Shown here: positions 36,202-47,872 of the stretch, one piece after another
How the letters are laid out: every line of letters starts with the position of its first letter
How positions within the stretch are numbered: position 1 is the first letter of the stretch
Assembly (NCBI GenBank): GCA_022702705.1
Contig: CM040428.1
Coordinates: 98,467,805 to 98,531,804 of the forward strand
Direction of reading: 5' to 3'
Length of the DNA: 64,000 bases
Origin: Papilionanthe hookeriana x Papilionanthe teres
Taxonomy: Eukaryota; Streptophyta; Magnoliopsida; Asparagales; Orchidaceae
Position numbers and translations under genes: made by a program
Notes under the pieces: generated by a model
Seen by the model: only the letters and a program-made list of their open reading frames with translations
Told to the model about the DNA's origin: nothing
Databases searched by the model: none

Positions 36202-37575
36202 AAATGTAAGGATGCAAGTCAGTATTTGCTTCTAAGAGCAGCTTAAACCTCGCACTTCAGGAAGAAGGACAGTCCTCGAGGTGCGGTGGTACTGGAGGAT
36301 TTGTCGATTCCCACTTGCTTGACAGCAGACACGGTCAGCTTTCATCCATGATCACTACTCCGAGAGGTGATCTAGTTGCAGCTTCAGTTGAGAGACGCCC
36401 GGATGCGCCATTAGGACGTACTAAGAGAATGAATGCAAATTGCTTCAAACACAGTCTCCTAGACAAGATGGAGAGGAGGCAAGCTCGACAGTTAGCACTT
36501 AAGTTGCCACCAGTGCCAGAAGAAGTTCCCTAAGAACCTGAGATGAAAGAGATAGAAGAAAGTCTGCCAAGGACTGACACAGAACCGGAGCTTGCGAAAG
36601 AACCAGAGCCAGTACAGGACTTGATGGAGGAAATTTTCATAGGGTGCCCAACGTGCAACTCGGTCTTCCCTCAACAGTTGATTACTTCAGGGGCATTCTC
36701 AGTTTGCCCGGACTGCAATGTGCTACGACTTGATGAATATGGGACTTACGATGCGTATGCTGTCGCTACACTGAGGAGGCAGCTAGGAGAGTGACCTGAT
36801 GTTGAGCCCTACATACCAGAGTACATCCTGCTACCACCGCCGCCGCAGATACCTGATTACATTATAAAAAAGGTCAGAAAGGTTAGAAAAGACACATTCC
36901 AGCACTACGACATCATCCAGGGAAAAACAGTTAACATTTTGGAAGGCCTGGAGTTATACACAAATGTATTCTCAAAGAAAGATGAGAAAAATGGAAGGGT
37001 CTTCAAAAAGAAAGACTTATTGAGAACCCAGGAAATGGAAAAGAGGCAAAGGCAGAGTCACGATACAGTGTGGCTACTGCTACAACTTTGTAAAAGACAG
37101 ACAAGTCAATCCCTTAGGGATCCTACAACATGATAAGGTGGATGAATTGCCGCCGGAGATTAAATGGATAATCAAAAGGATGATTGAATGGCATATTCTG
37201 TCGGCAGACTGTATTCCCAAAAGCTGCATTATAAATATTTATGAGTATGGGGACTGCATCCCACCACATATCGATCACCATGACTTTGTCAGACCATTCT
37301 GCATAGTTTCATTCATCAGTGAATGCGACATTTTGTTTGGTCGAGAGATAAATATCATTAGAGTAGGAGAATTCAAAGGCATAGTGAAGATCACCTTGCC
37401 AATTTGATTAGTTTTGGTGCTTCAGGGAAACAGAGCAGACCTAGACAAGCACTACATCCCAGGGGTTCGAGGATGAAGAGTTTCAGTCACATTCAGATGG
37501 ATGGATGAAGACAAGACAACATTTTACTACGAACCAGATCCAGAGCTAGGAAGCTACCGCCCATTATCGCTGTGA
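36201..37575 (+). pseudogene. AlkB-family Fe(II)/2-oxoglutarate dioxygenase ORF inside retrotransposon T, broken
   Basis: AlkB-family enzymes oxidatively remove methyl groups from nucleic acids; the plant ALKBH5/9/10 group acts on N6-methyladenosine in RNA. The first frame opens after the splice-acceptor-like site. It holds an unrecognised basic N-terminus (36,210-36,530), a C-x2-C-x16-C-x2-C module (36,645-36,716), a Pro-rich linker, and the domain entry ILEGLELYTNVFS (36,936). After a frameshift between about 36,990 and 37,025 come GKGRVTIQCGYCYNF, CIINIYEYGDCIPPHIDHHD (first His 37,267 and Asp 37,273 of the iron site) and FVRPFCIVSFISECDILFG. The second iron His is in DKHYIP (37,450), and the 2OG-binding pair is in RVSVTFR (37,477-37,497). 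In-frame stops lie at 36,207, 36,531, 36,792, 37,405 and 37,474. It lies in sense between integrase and the 3' LTR. This copy cannot make the full protein. Confidence 0.85.
36645..36716 (+). other. C-x2-C-x16-C-x2-C module (zinc-ribbon-like) upstream of the AlkB domain
   Basis: Reads CPTC, then 16 residues, then CPDC, in the same frame as the AlkB domain start but separated from it by one TGA. The spacing suits binding of one zinc ion. I do not recognise the family. Confidence 0.55.
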
Positions 37576-37980
37576 CGACAGTTCCTTTGGGGGATCGTGA
37601 GGGAAATTTTGTTCCAGAGTGTAGCCTTTGGGAGGTTAGCTTGTCTACGGGACGACATACCAGACATCGACAAATTTTCACCAGTTTCTACATCAGTTTA
37701 CAATAGTTACTACTACTCAAGCGTCAATTTGATGGATATTTCAACTTACTACATGTAGACGTCAGTACTTGATCAGTTTTTGTTACTCTTATCAGCATTG
37801 ATCAGTTGTACCAAAATATTTTTTCAGTGAAATGAATGAAGATTTCTGTTTTCAGAATGTCTCCTTTTGTGCACGATGGTTAATAAGCCGCAGGGCCATA
37901 CTTGGATCTCAAATTAAAGCGAACAAAGAACAATAAAAATAATAATAAACAGACATGTACACGAAATTATAACATGGATC
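37576..37980 (+). other. 3' non-coding region of element T
   Basis: No coding frame is seen between the end of the AlkB ORF and the purine-rich run before the 3' LTR. Confidence 0.6.
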
Positions 37981-37999
37981 AAAGTTAAAAGAAAAAAAC
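37981..37999 (+). promoter_or_regulatory. polypurine tract of element T
   Basis: The purine-rich run AAAAGAAAAAAAC lies directly before the LTR start TGTTGACC. Confidence 0.65.
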
Positions 38000-38602
38000 T
38001 GTTGACCTCATTTTGATGAGGTCTCTTCTTTTCTCACTCCTTAGTACTTGGGATCTAGCCAAAATGAGGTCTCTTTTTTCTCACTCCTTAGTACTTGGGA
38101 TCTAGCCTTAGGCTTTTCCTTTGACTAATCTTAGAGGACTAGAAATGGAACCCACCCTTTAGAAATTCAAACACCTCTTATCTCCCTGCAAACGCCATAA
38201 GTTTGATTGTAGACCCCTAATCACCTAGAGGGTTAAAATCAAATGTGGAGGTTTAAAGGATGAGTTCCCTATAAGACCTTTTTTTGGCCTTAGGAATACC
38301 ACAGGTGGCACGGTGCAGTGAGGGTTGACTTACACATACACTACACTATCACACACATTCCAAGTCCTAAGACCACACACTCAGCCAACTTGACATCCTG
38401 ACTCATGTAGGTAATTCATATGGATGATCCTTAACCCCTAAGCCCCTAGCTAAGAGGGTTAGGAACAACATAGTGAATGCCCCAAATAAGTCCTCTCATG
38501 GCTCATATGGGCTTAATATGACTTCATGGCTCAACCAAAGTGATCCCATTTCACTCACATTTTATCAATCTTCTTTTTTTCAAAATTTCAATTTTTGACC
38601 CC
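38000..38602 (+). mobile_element. 3' LTR of element T, first part
   Basis: Starts TGTTGACCTCATTTTG and matches 26,518-27,063 of the 5' LTR. A tandem copy of about 48 bp (38,011-38,058 and 38,059-38,106) is present only here. It is interrupted at TTTTTGACCCC by solo LTR 1 and resumes at 45,936. Confidence 0.88.
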
Positions 38603-40988
38603 TGTTGACCTCATTTTTGGTGAGGTCTTCTCTTCTTCTCTTTAGTACTTAGGATCTAGCCTTAGGCTTTTCCTTTGACTATCCTAGAGGATTAGAAATC
38701 GGACCCGCCACTTAGAAATTCAAACCACTTCTTAGCTCCCTGCAAACTCCACAAACTTGATTGTAGACCCCTAATCACCTAGAGGGTTGAAATTAGATGT
38801 GGAAGTTTAAAGGATGAGTTCCTATAGGATTCTTTGGCCATAGGACCGCCTACAGGTGGCTCGATTTGGTGAGGGGCTGACTTACACACACACTACACCT
38901 ATACACTACACTTTCACACACCTCCTAAAAACACATCCATACCCATTTGACCTCCCGACTCATGCGGGTGGTTCACATGGATGGTCCTTAACCCCTAAGC
39001 CCTTGGTAAGAGGGTTAGGAACAACATAGTGGAGGCCTCAAATGAGTCCCTTCATGGCTCATGTTGACTTGATATGGCTTCATGGCTCAACCAAAATGAT
39101 TTCATTTCACTTACATTCACCCGATCTTCAATTTTCCAAATTTTCGATTTTTGACCCCGGAACCCTACACCTGCTAACTTTACCCAATACCTCGAAACCC
39201 TCCAAAATTTGCAAAATCACCTAAACTACCCAAAATTCTCCAAAATCATTCCTAAACATGTCCTCACCAATCAAATTGATCATCCATACCCAAAAATACC
39301 AAAATTCCAAAAATACCTCCCAATACCCTCCAAATACCCAAAATACCCCTCTTAGCCAAAAAAAAATCCAAAAATTCAGAAAATTCCCAGAAAATTCCAG
39401 AAAATCCCAAATATTCCCAATTTCATTTTGTCCAACTACACCATGGGCCAATTTTGTCAATTTACCCCACTTTTATCAAAACCCCCAATTTGACCCATTT
39501 TAACCCAAAGTAAACCCGATGTCAAACTAAACCTACCCAATTGACCCAAATTCTGGTCCAATTCAATTCTAAACTTCAATTCAACATCCCCAACACCAAT
39601 CTAGACCAAATCCAAGCCCAATTTGATTGGCATTGGGATCCAATTTCACTTTTGGCCTTAAAGCCCAATTTGGACCCATGACCCAAACTTAGCCCAAACT
39701 CACCCAATTCAACTCCAATTAACCCCAAATCTTTTCTAAACCTTCCTTAACATCCCCATAAACAAAACACTAACATGATTTGCCCAAAATTTAGACCCAA
39801 ACCCCACTCAAACTCAACCTAAAATTAAAAAGCCCAATTTTGACCTAAACCCAAACCTAACCCAAATAAACCCAAACCTCAAAATCAAAACCCAACCAAA
39901 GCCAAAACCTCTTTGAAACACTCCCATAAACATTTCCCAACATTTATTTTACATCAATTTCAACCCTAGCCCAACATTAGCCCAAGTTAGCCCAATTTGA
40001 CCCAACATTGGCCCATTTACCAAATAAACCCAAATTCAAACCAATTCGATTCCAAACCACACCAAATTGACTTCAAACTATTCATGAAACATCCCTAAAC
40101 CAATTGCAACATTTATTTGACATGGTCCTTCACAAAATTTTCACCCAAATGCCCATCCTAAAATCAAAAAGCCCACTTCCCTTAAACCTTCCTAAAAGCC
40201 CACTTCCTTCGAATTCAAAAGCCCAAATTCATCCAAAGCCCACATGACAAATTCTTCTCATCATACCATTGATTAAAATCAATCCCTAAGTTTGAAAATT
40301 CATCATGAAGCCATTCCAAATCAAGCCCCATAACAATTTCCATTAAAATGCCAAAATCCACGAAAATCCTTTTTTATGAAATTGACTTAACTTTTCCCAA
40401 GCCAAAGATGAGCCATGAAGCCATGCATGAGCCACATGGGAGCCATGAGAGCCATGGAATCTACTTTCCACCTCACCATACCCAAGATGGCAAGAGGAGG
40501 AGGCCCTTTCCATACTCTCTTAAGAGTGATTAACCACTTCCATGACTCCACTAAACCATGCTTAAACTTAATTGTACTTGGATTGTGACTTGACCCCACT
40601 AATCAAGCTGATCCAAATCACTTTCTCTTCAGCCTAAACCAAGCCTTGGGTGGTGCACCTAGCCCAAATGGATGGGTTGACCAATTTGAGCCAAAATGAG
40701 CCCTCTCCCATTCCATTCTAATCCAAGCCTTTTACACATGGCATTTGCCGATTGCCTACACTAAACCCCAGCCACGACCCACCCGACCAAGATGGTGACC
40801 AATGCACGGCCGGCCAGCCACCGAGTCGCCGGAAAACACCATGGCCGAGAGCTCGCATGTGAGCCGACTTTGGGATTCTACCTTGCTCGAGTCGCCCCAT
40901 GCCCGATGGCCACCATGGCCGTTCCGCCCTTGACCTAAGCAGTCGATCCCAAGCCCTAACTCTCCCCGGGAGGCCCTCCGACCATGCC

Positions 40989-40996
40989 TATTTAAA
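40989..40996 (+). promoter_or_regulatory. TATA box of solo LTR 1
   Basis: TATTTAAA, in the same context as 28,855. Confidence 0.6.
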
Positions 40997-43559
40997 CATC
41001 ACCCCCTCTCGGCCATGAGAGGTGCCGAACCTAACCTTAAGGAAACTCGCGCAAAATCATTCCGGATCACTCTCCACACATAGAGCACTTGATCCCCACC
41101 GAATTCCAGCCGATTCCCTCCGACTGAGCTCGATTTTGAGCTTAAACTTTAGCCCAAAAACCAGGACACTTCTTCACGGTGAGCCAATCCCCAAATTGAT
41201 TGGTCCTACACCTTCACTGGACCAAGAGGAGAAGTTTCCCACCGAAAGCCCCATCTCCGGAGCCACCCGGTTGCTCCGGCCTCCAAGCTTTGTGATCGGG
41301 CGTGGTCACTTTCATAGCTAGACAATTCACCGGGCCAAGGGACTTCATCTGGAGCTTACTTGGACCCAATCGAAGGTGACACAACTCTCAGATCGAAGCT
41401 TCACTTCTCTGAGCAAAGGTATGAACTCATTCTTCTTCCCGAGCTTACAGAGATTCTCCATTTCATTTGAATAAATTTCAATGCATGTTTACCGTATGGA
41501 TGTGTTCGCCTCTTCAAGACGAATCCATAGAGCAAAAGAACACGAAAATCCGTTGAGAATCGAGTGAGAAATTAGGGTTAGAAGGTTGACGGTCACGGGT
41601 GCACACCAGTCGTAGACGATGACCAGGAGCCGTTGGATCGCGCGTGTATCGAGCGGACGGTTCAGATTGCGCCGGACCAGGGAATGATACGTGAACCGCG
41701 GGTCCCGGGACAGCTGACTCAGATGGCTGCGCCCAATCACAGCGCGACACGTACCCCCTTCGGAGCTGCCGAGGTTGACACGACGCCGCGTGGATAAGTA
41801 GAAAATTAGGGTTTTTTCTGATTTATTTAAATACCAGAACTTCAAAAATCCATATCTTTGTGTAGAAAAATCACAAAAATAAAATAAAAATACCCTCTTG
41901 CTCAGTGAATAGAGGAGAATAATGTGAAAAAGAAATTAATTAATTTTGCCCAGTACTTTATTTTTAATTAATTATTTACTCCCTGCATTGTTTTAATTCT
42001 CCATGCATTCATACAATTCACCATGGCATGAGACCATAGGGCTTTTGAAGCCTCTGAACTTGGGAACATTCCCTGAATTTTCCAAGGTCGAGGCCATCTC
42101 TGTGAAAAGTTATTGATTTTTCAAATGCATGTGGCTGTTTTGAGTATTTTAATTCCAAAAATTAGCATGTTGTGAAATAAATTCTAGGAAAATTTGGTGA
42201 TGTTCCTTATGACCAGAGAACCACTAGGAAAAATAGGACTTGAGTTAATTCACTCAAAACAACCCTAATTGGCTTAAACACCCAAAATAGACCCCTAATT
42301 AATTAGAGCTAACTATACATCAAATTGACTTGAAATCAATTCTCCACTGACCTTTAGGATCAGAGGAAACCACCACAAAAGTTTGAAGTCGATTGGACTT
42401 GGTTAGCCTTACTAAATGGGTTGATTAAGCCATTTAGTCATTTTAAACTTTAAAAATTCATGACTTTCAAAATACCTTTCAAAAATTCACCAAATTGGTT
42501 TTGGAGCCTCTTTGATATCAGGGGAATTTAAAAAAATTAAAATTTCAATTTTCTAAAAAGGTTAATTTTTTTAGTATTATTTTAATATTTTAATAATTAA
42601 AAAATAATAAAAATCACAAAAATAATAAAATTCACCAAAATGTCATATTTTGAAATTTAATCACTTAGGAACAAATCCTATATTTTTCTCAGGTCTATTT
42701 AATGAGATATTAAATTTTAAAGCCCTAGGGTAATTTTAAAATTAAAAAAATGTATTTTCTAGCATTTTCACTAAAATAATTATAATAAATCAAAGAAAAA
42801 TCAGAAAATTGTAAAAATTGATTCTCAAATTTCCTTGATATCAGAGAGATTTTTGAAAAATATAAAATTCATTTTTCAACTTATATTCTATTTTTAAATT
42901 AATTAATACTCCAGAACTTAAAATAATTCTAATAAATAGAATATAATTCAAAAAATCACCAAAATTGGTCCAAGTGGTCCTCTGGTATTTAGGAATGTCC
43001 CATAATTTTCTTAAGGACAGAAACTTTCCCTTGGTCATATTATTAAATTTTCCTTGAAAATCCTTATTTTCCACCAAAAATAATTACATAAATAAATTAA
43101 ATACAGAAAAATCACATTTTCTCCTCTAATGTCTTCATTGACATATGAGTGAAGTCACATAAAAATTTCAAGTTCACTTGAGCTCAATTTAATGAGTTAT
43201 GAAATTATCGAAGCTTGAAGGGCAAAATGGTAATTAAAATTTTAACCCTTAATTAAAACTTTAGGCTTAATAAAATGAAAAGGTAAAATATTTGATCTTA
43301 ATCTGATTTGGATGATTGAAATTTAAATAATTAAAGGATAGAAACCTATTAAACAATTCAATAATAATTGAAATGAACTTTAATTAAAATAATTAATTAA
43401 ATTTGGAAGAATAATAAAATTGGAATTATTAAAATAGGGATATTATTAGGACAAGATTTGTTCTTTAATTTAAGAATCCCTAAATTAATCATCCCAATAA
43501 TATTTAATTCCTAATTAAAATGATAATCCAAGTTTAAGATTTAAAATGCTAAAAGATTT

Positions 43560-43810
43560 AATCATTAAATTAAATTAAAGTTAAATTATTTAAAGCAAAC
43601 CCTTTTAAAATAAAATATTAAATTAAAATTAAAAAATTAAACTAAATTAAATTAAATTAGATTAAAACACATTAAATTAAATTAAATTAAATAATTAAAT
43701 TAAATTAAATTAAATTAAATTAAATTAAATAATTAAATAAAATTAAATTAAATCAAATTAAATTAAATTAAATTAAGTTAAATTAAAATTAAATTAAATT
43801 AAATTAAATA
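43560..43810. repeat. (TTAAA)n array in solo LTR 1
   Basis: AAATT pentanucleotide run at the same LTR position as in T and solo LTR 2. Confidence 0.92.
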
Positions 43811-45935
43811 TAACATCACCTAAGACATGAAGAATTCAAAATAAATCTAAAATAACTTGAACACTATTCCAAACTTAAATCCATCAACTAAAATTAAATC
43901 ACAACTCACTTGAACATCCATTTGCCCTCGAAAGCTCGTGATGTCATAACTCTTAAAAGGAGTGTTAAAAGAAGTGTTACTTCACTCATAGGATATTCAA
44001 ATGTCCTAAGTTCACTGAGCAAGACAACAAAACTTAAACTCTCGGACGATTAATTCATTTGTGTAATTAAATTCATTTGGACTTAAAACAATCCTAGAAA
44101 TATTGAAAAGATGTTTAAGATTCGTCTTAAGCACTTCCTCAATATGATAGGATATCTATAATAACAATTGAACTTAGTTGTTCTTTGATGAAGAAAATCG
44201 TCCTCAAACTAAAATACAAGAACCTAGACGTCATAGGAAATGACTAGCTATAGGATTAGGAACTTGGTAGAAAACCATAACCCTTCCCTTAGCCTTTACC
44301 TAGGAACTTACTTTAAATGCTTAAATATTCTAACCGTGTTTTAAGTGCGACTTGGAATGACGGGAAGACCCTCCAGGTACGCTTTTATTTTATTGCAAAT
44401 TACTTTATTGCAACTTATTTAATCGCATCGCACTTACTTTTCTTGCATGATAAACAATCGTTGCATGAAAACTTACACCTTTAGGATGAAACCAAAACCG
44501 AAACCCATAACTAAATTAAAAGACACTACAAGATAAAATTCACCGCCACAACATTTCAAAATATAAGACAACTCAAAATTTAATCACAAACGAACAACAA
44601 AACTACAACTACAACTAAATTAAAACGTCTCATCGAATGATCGGGAATACCTCGGATGATGTAACCCACGTGTTGCTAACGGGATTTCCACGGTCTAAAT
44701 GAAAGTGCGGAACTCATTCAATTGAGTTTAGCAAATTCATCTCGGACTAAGTGAATTCGATGAAAATAACGATGCCGGGATGACGGAACCGTGGGATCTT
44801 AATCGGTTCCGTTTAATCGACTCTAAGACCTGTTTTAATTAAAATATTAAAGACACATGGAAATTAAGACTTTCTCTAAAACCAAACACTTCTCTCATCT
44901 CCCGATTTATGACTTCTAAAACTAAACCTCTGCAACAACAAGGAGCTCGGAGCATGGAGGGCAAGCACGGCCATCGTCATCGACAAAACCTGAATCTACT
45001 TCAGCAAAACTTTCCTTAGAACTAAATAACCAAGCCATAGGACTTCGAGGTAGCTTGCCTAGTGCAACATAAATCCTCAACTCTTCGTTAGGCATTTGCA
45101 TGATTATGTCATGTAAATTAAGCCCTAATCGGTCTTAGGACTCCGAGGTAGTCGTCCGATACGACATAAACCCTCACATCTCCAAGGCTATTTGTATGAT
45201 TTTACCATACAAATATAAGTCCTAACTAATTAAAATTGGCAAGATCAAAACATTAAATAAACATTAGGACCTTCCTAAATTCAAGCCAAACAATAGGATA
45301 GTCAGGAAATCACAGAAGTTCGCTTCGAATCTGTGATTTCTCCTATCTTTCTTCCTTCGAATTCCCAAAACAAAATGTTCCAAACTTGATCCATTCCCTA
45401 TTGAAATTCTAAAACTCAATCCATTGAAAACTTAAACCTTGAAATTCTTGAGAGCAGAACTACTGATTATTATCGAGAGTTTTCTTAGGTGATTCCCGTC
45501 ATTTAAGATGTAATTAACTATAGGGGCTTGCCCTTATAGGGAACTTTAAGAACCTGAGTAATATAAACCCTGCTTAATTCATTTATATTAAGCAGGGGAA
45601 CTTGTCGGCTTATAAAATTGGTTCGCAGACTAAACAGATGTCACAAATCCTCTAGTTTATTTAATCGAGCCCCATCATCAAGTAGTGTGTCTATTCTTCG
45701 AGATAGATACACAGCTTGTGATGTGGCGCTCATTTATATAAACTATTTGGGATGTGAGATCGGCTTGATTTCATATCTTAAAATTTTCAAATTTAAAATT
45801 ATTTTCGAAATCAAATGCTACTTTCTAAATTATATATATATATTTAAATTAAATTTAAAATCTAAAATTCACCGACAATTTCTATAGGCGACCCCTTTTC
45901 AAAATAAAACACATTAACCTAAACATATGCCGACA

Positions 45936-46876
45936 ACCCCCGGGGCCCCGGATCCACCAAACCTACCAAATACCGTTGAAATGGCCCAAAATTTGTAAAA
46001 TTGCCTAAATTACCCAAGATCCCTCAAAATCAATCCTAAACACCTCCCACCACCCAAATTGACCATCTTTGACCAAAAATACCAAAATTTCCAAAAATAC
46101 CCCTAAACCCCCCCCCCCAAAATTACCAAAATACCCTTTTTGCCCCAAAAATCCAAAAAATTCAGAAAATTCCCAGAAACTTCCAGAAAATCCCAAATAA
46201 TCCCAATTTCATTTTGTTAAACTACACCATGGCCCAATTTTGCCATTTTACCCCACTTTTACCAAAACCCCCAATTTGACCCATTTTTAACCCAAGTGAG
46301 CCCAATGTCAAACCAAACCACCCCAATTGACCTCAATTCTAGTACAATTGAATTCTAAACTTCAAATCAATATCCCCAACATCAATTTAGACCAAATCTA
46401 ACTCCAATTTGATTGACATTTGAGCCCAATTTCAATTTGAAGCCTAAAGGCCCAATTTTGGCCCATGACCTAAACCTAGCCCAAACCAACCCAATTTAAC
46501 TCCAATTGGCCCCAAACCTTTTCTAAAACCTTGCTAACATCCCCAAAAACAAAACACTAACTTGATTTGCCCAAAATTTGAACCTAAACTCCACCCAAAC
46601 TTAACCCAAAACCAAAATCCCTTAAATTAACCTAAGCCCAAACCTAATCCAAATGGGCCCAAATCCCAAAATCAAAGCCCAACCAAAGTTGAAAACTCTT
46701 TGTGACACTCCCATGAACATTTCTCAACATTAATTTCACATCAAAACCAACTTTCGCCCAACCTTAGCCCAAGTTAGCCCAATTTGGGCCACCTTGGCCT
46801 CTTTACCAAAAGACCCCACATTAAACCCAATTCAATTCGAAATCACTTCATACTTGTTCCAAACCACTCATGACTA
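45936..46876 (+). mobile_element. 3' LTR of element T, second part, truncated
   Basis: Continues the C-rich LTR part (from CCCCGGGGCCCCGGATCC), colinear with 27,064-28,000. By eye it has about ten differences in the first 135 bp. It ends near 46,876 at a junction with the inverted Athila fragment G, so the remaining roughly 5.8 kb of this LTR is missing. Confidence 0.85.
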
Positions 46877-46948
46877 CCATTAAAAACATAAAAACAAACC
46901 AAACAAAGCAAACACAACACAAAATAAACATAAAGCAAAGCACACGAT

Positions 46949-46998
46949 AAATATGGGTTGCCTCCCACAAAGCGCTTGTTTTAACGTCTTCAGCCTGA
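46949..46998 (-). other. conserved post-pol non-coding motif (fragment G)
   Basis: The minus strand holds GCTTTGTGGGAGGCAACCC, as in A and H. Confidence 0.75.
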
Positions 46999-47016
46999 CA
47001 TACCCAGAACTCATTC

Positions 47017-47247
47017 TTAGTGACCCAACATTAAATTCTCTTCAGATTTAGATTTATTGACTGAAAAATATGGTTTCAGTCTATGTCCATTAACTTTAAA
47101 TTTTTTTCCAGTCTTAGGATCTTGAATATCTACAGCTCCATAAGAATAAACTTTTATCACAATGAATGGACCCATCCACCTGGACTTAAGTTTTCCAGAA
47201 TATATTCTCATTCTAGCATTATACATCAAAACATGTTGTCCTGGTAC
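47017..47247 (-). pseudogene. Athila integrase C-terminus (fragment G)
   Basis: About 75 codons with YSGKLKSRWMGPFIVIKVYSYG, then VDIQDPKTGKKFKVNGHRLKPY. It is homologous to 4,319-4,597 and 60,050-60,285, but with many amino-acid differences, so it comes from a different Athila subfamily. It is truncated at the N-terminal side by the junction. Confidence 0.8.
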
Positions 47248-47408
47248 ATCAAAAGATAATTATTCTAATAATCTTGGATAAGTTGAAAAGGAGAAAGTCG
47301 TTTTTATACTTGCATTGAATTTTAATTACTGCTTACTTTACTTTATTACCGCTTACTCGCTTACTTGCTTATAGTAAAAGTTGTTAGTAAATTAAATTTG
47401 AAAGTAAT

Positions 47409-47460
<52 letters not shown>

Positions 47461-47756
47461 CTTTTAATTTGAAAAATTCCAAAATATTTCTTACATTTCT
47501 TACTTTTTATAAAAACACTTTCCCTGTGGGATCGATAACCAAGACTCCACTAGAGCCTTATATTACTTGAATGATATGTATACTTGCGTTTAAAATTGTG
47601 ACTTTTACAATAATTATTATAAAATCTAAATATAAATCCATAAGTAAAAGTAAACATCGAACATCAAGTTTTTCAAGCCATTTGCTAGGAATTAAATATT
47701 CTAAAAGTGGTATCAAATTCTTGTATTTAAAAACATATATAAAGTCGATCGCATCA
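47248..47756 (+). mobile_element. 5' LTR of Athila element H, 3' quarter only
   Basis: Matches the reverse complement of 9,737 to about 10,390 of the A LTR, including a short (TA)n at 47,410-47,460, and ends GCATCA 6 bp before the PBS. About 1.4 kb of its 5' side, including the promoter, is missing. Confidence 0.87.
47410..47460. repeat. (TA)n microsatellite in the H LTR
   Basis: About 49 bp of TA repeats, at the position of the longer array in the A LTR. Confidence 0.95.
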
Positions 47757-47762
47757 AGTTTT

Positions 47763-47780
47763 TGGCGTCGTTGTCGGGGA
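47763..47780 (+). promoter_or_regulatory. primer binding site of element H, slightly degenerate
   Basis: TGGCGTCGTTGTCGGGGA; two changes from the intact tRNA-Asp-type site in B and C. Confidence 0.9.
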
Positions 47781-47872
47781 TAGAATAGAATAAAAAGTAA
47801 AAAGAAAGATAAGAAAAATAAAAATAAAACATAAAAACAAAACAAAAATAAAACAAAAATATTTTAAATTTT

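Larger units (their letters stand above)
38603..45935 (+). mobile_element. solo LTR 1 of the Tat family, 7.3 kb, nested in the T 3' LTR
   Basis: Runs from TGTTGACCTCATTTTTGG to CATATGCCGACA and is flanked on both sides by ACCCC (38,598-38,602 and 45,936-45,940), a 5-bp target duplication. The interrupted sequence rejoins correctly to match 27,064 onward. No second copy of the LTR start, PBS or coding region is found inside, so it is a solo LTR and not a full element. Landmarks: TATA box 40,989, splice-donor-like GT 41,419, GC-rich island 41,580-41,795, (TTAAA)n 43,640-43,810. The last 0.65 kb (45,290-45,935) is absent from the T 5' LTR. Non-coding. Confidence 0.9.
46877..47247 (-). mobile_element. 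Athila fragment G (end of integrase and post-pol motif)
   Basis: A minus-strand piece with the conserved post-pol motif (46,949-46,998) and the integrase C-terminus (about 47,017-47,247). Both ends are abrupt. Its left end adjoins the truncated T LTR, and its right end adjoins a plus-strand LTR fragment of H. Confidence 0.82.

Noticed and set aside
41489..41845. 118-codon minus-strand ORF in solo LTR 1 (similar one at 29,328-29,729)
   Set aside because: Lies in the GC-rich island of the LTR, where stops are rare by composition; the two differ by frameshifts, so it looks like DNA conservation and not coding.
38603..45935. Considered as a DNA transposon with short inverted ends (TGTTG...CGACA)
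   Set aside because: The 5-bp duplication, TG...CA ends and identity to the LTRs flanking T pol show that it is a solo LTR.
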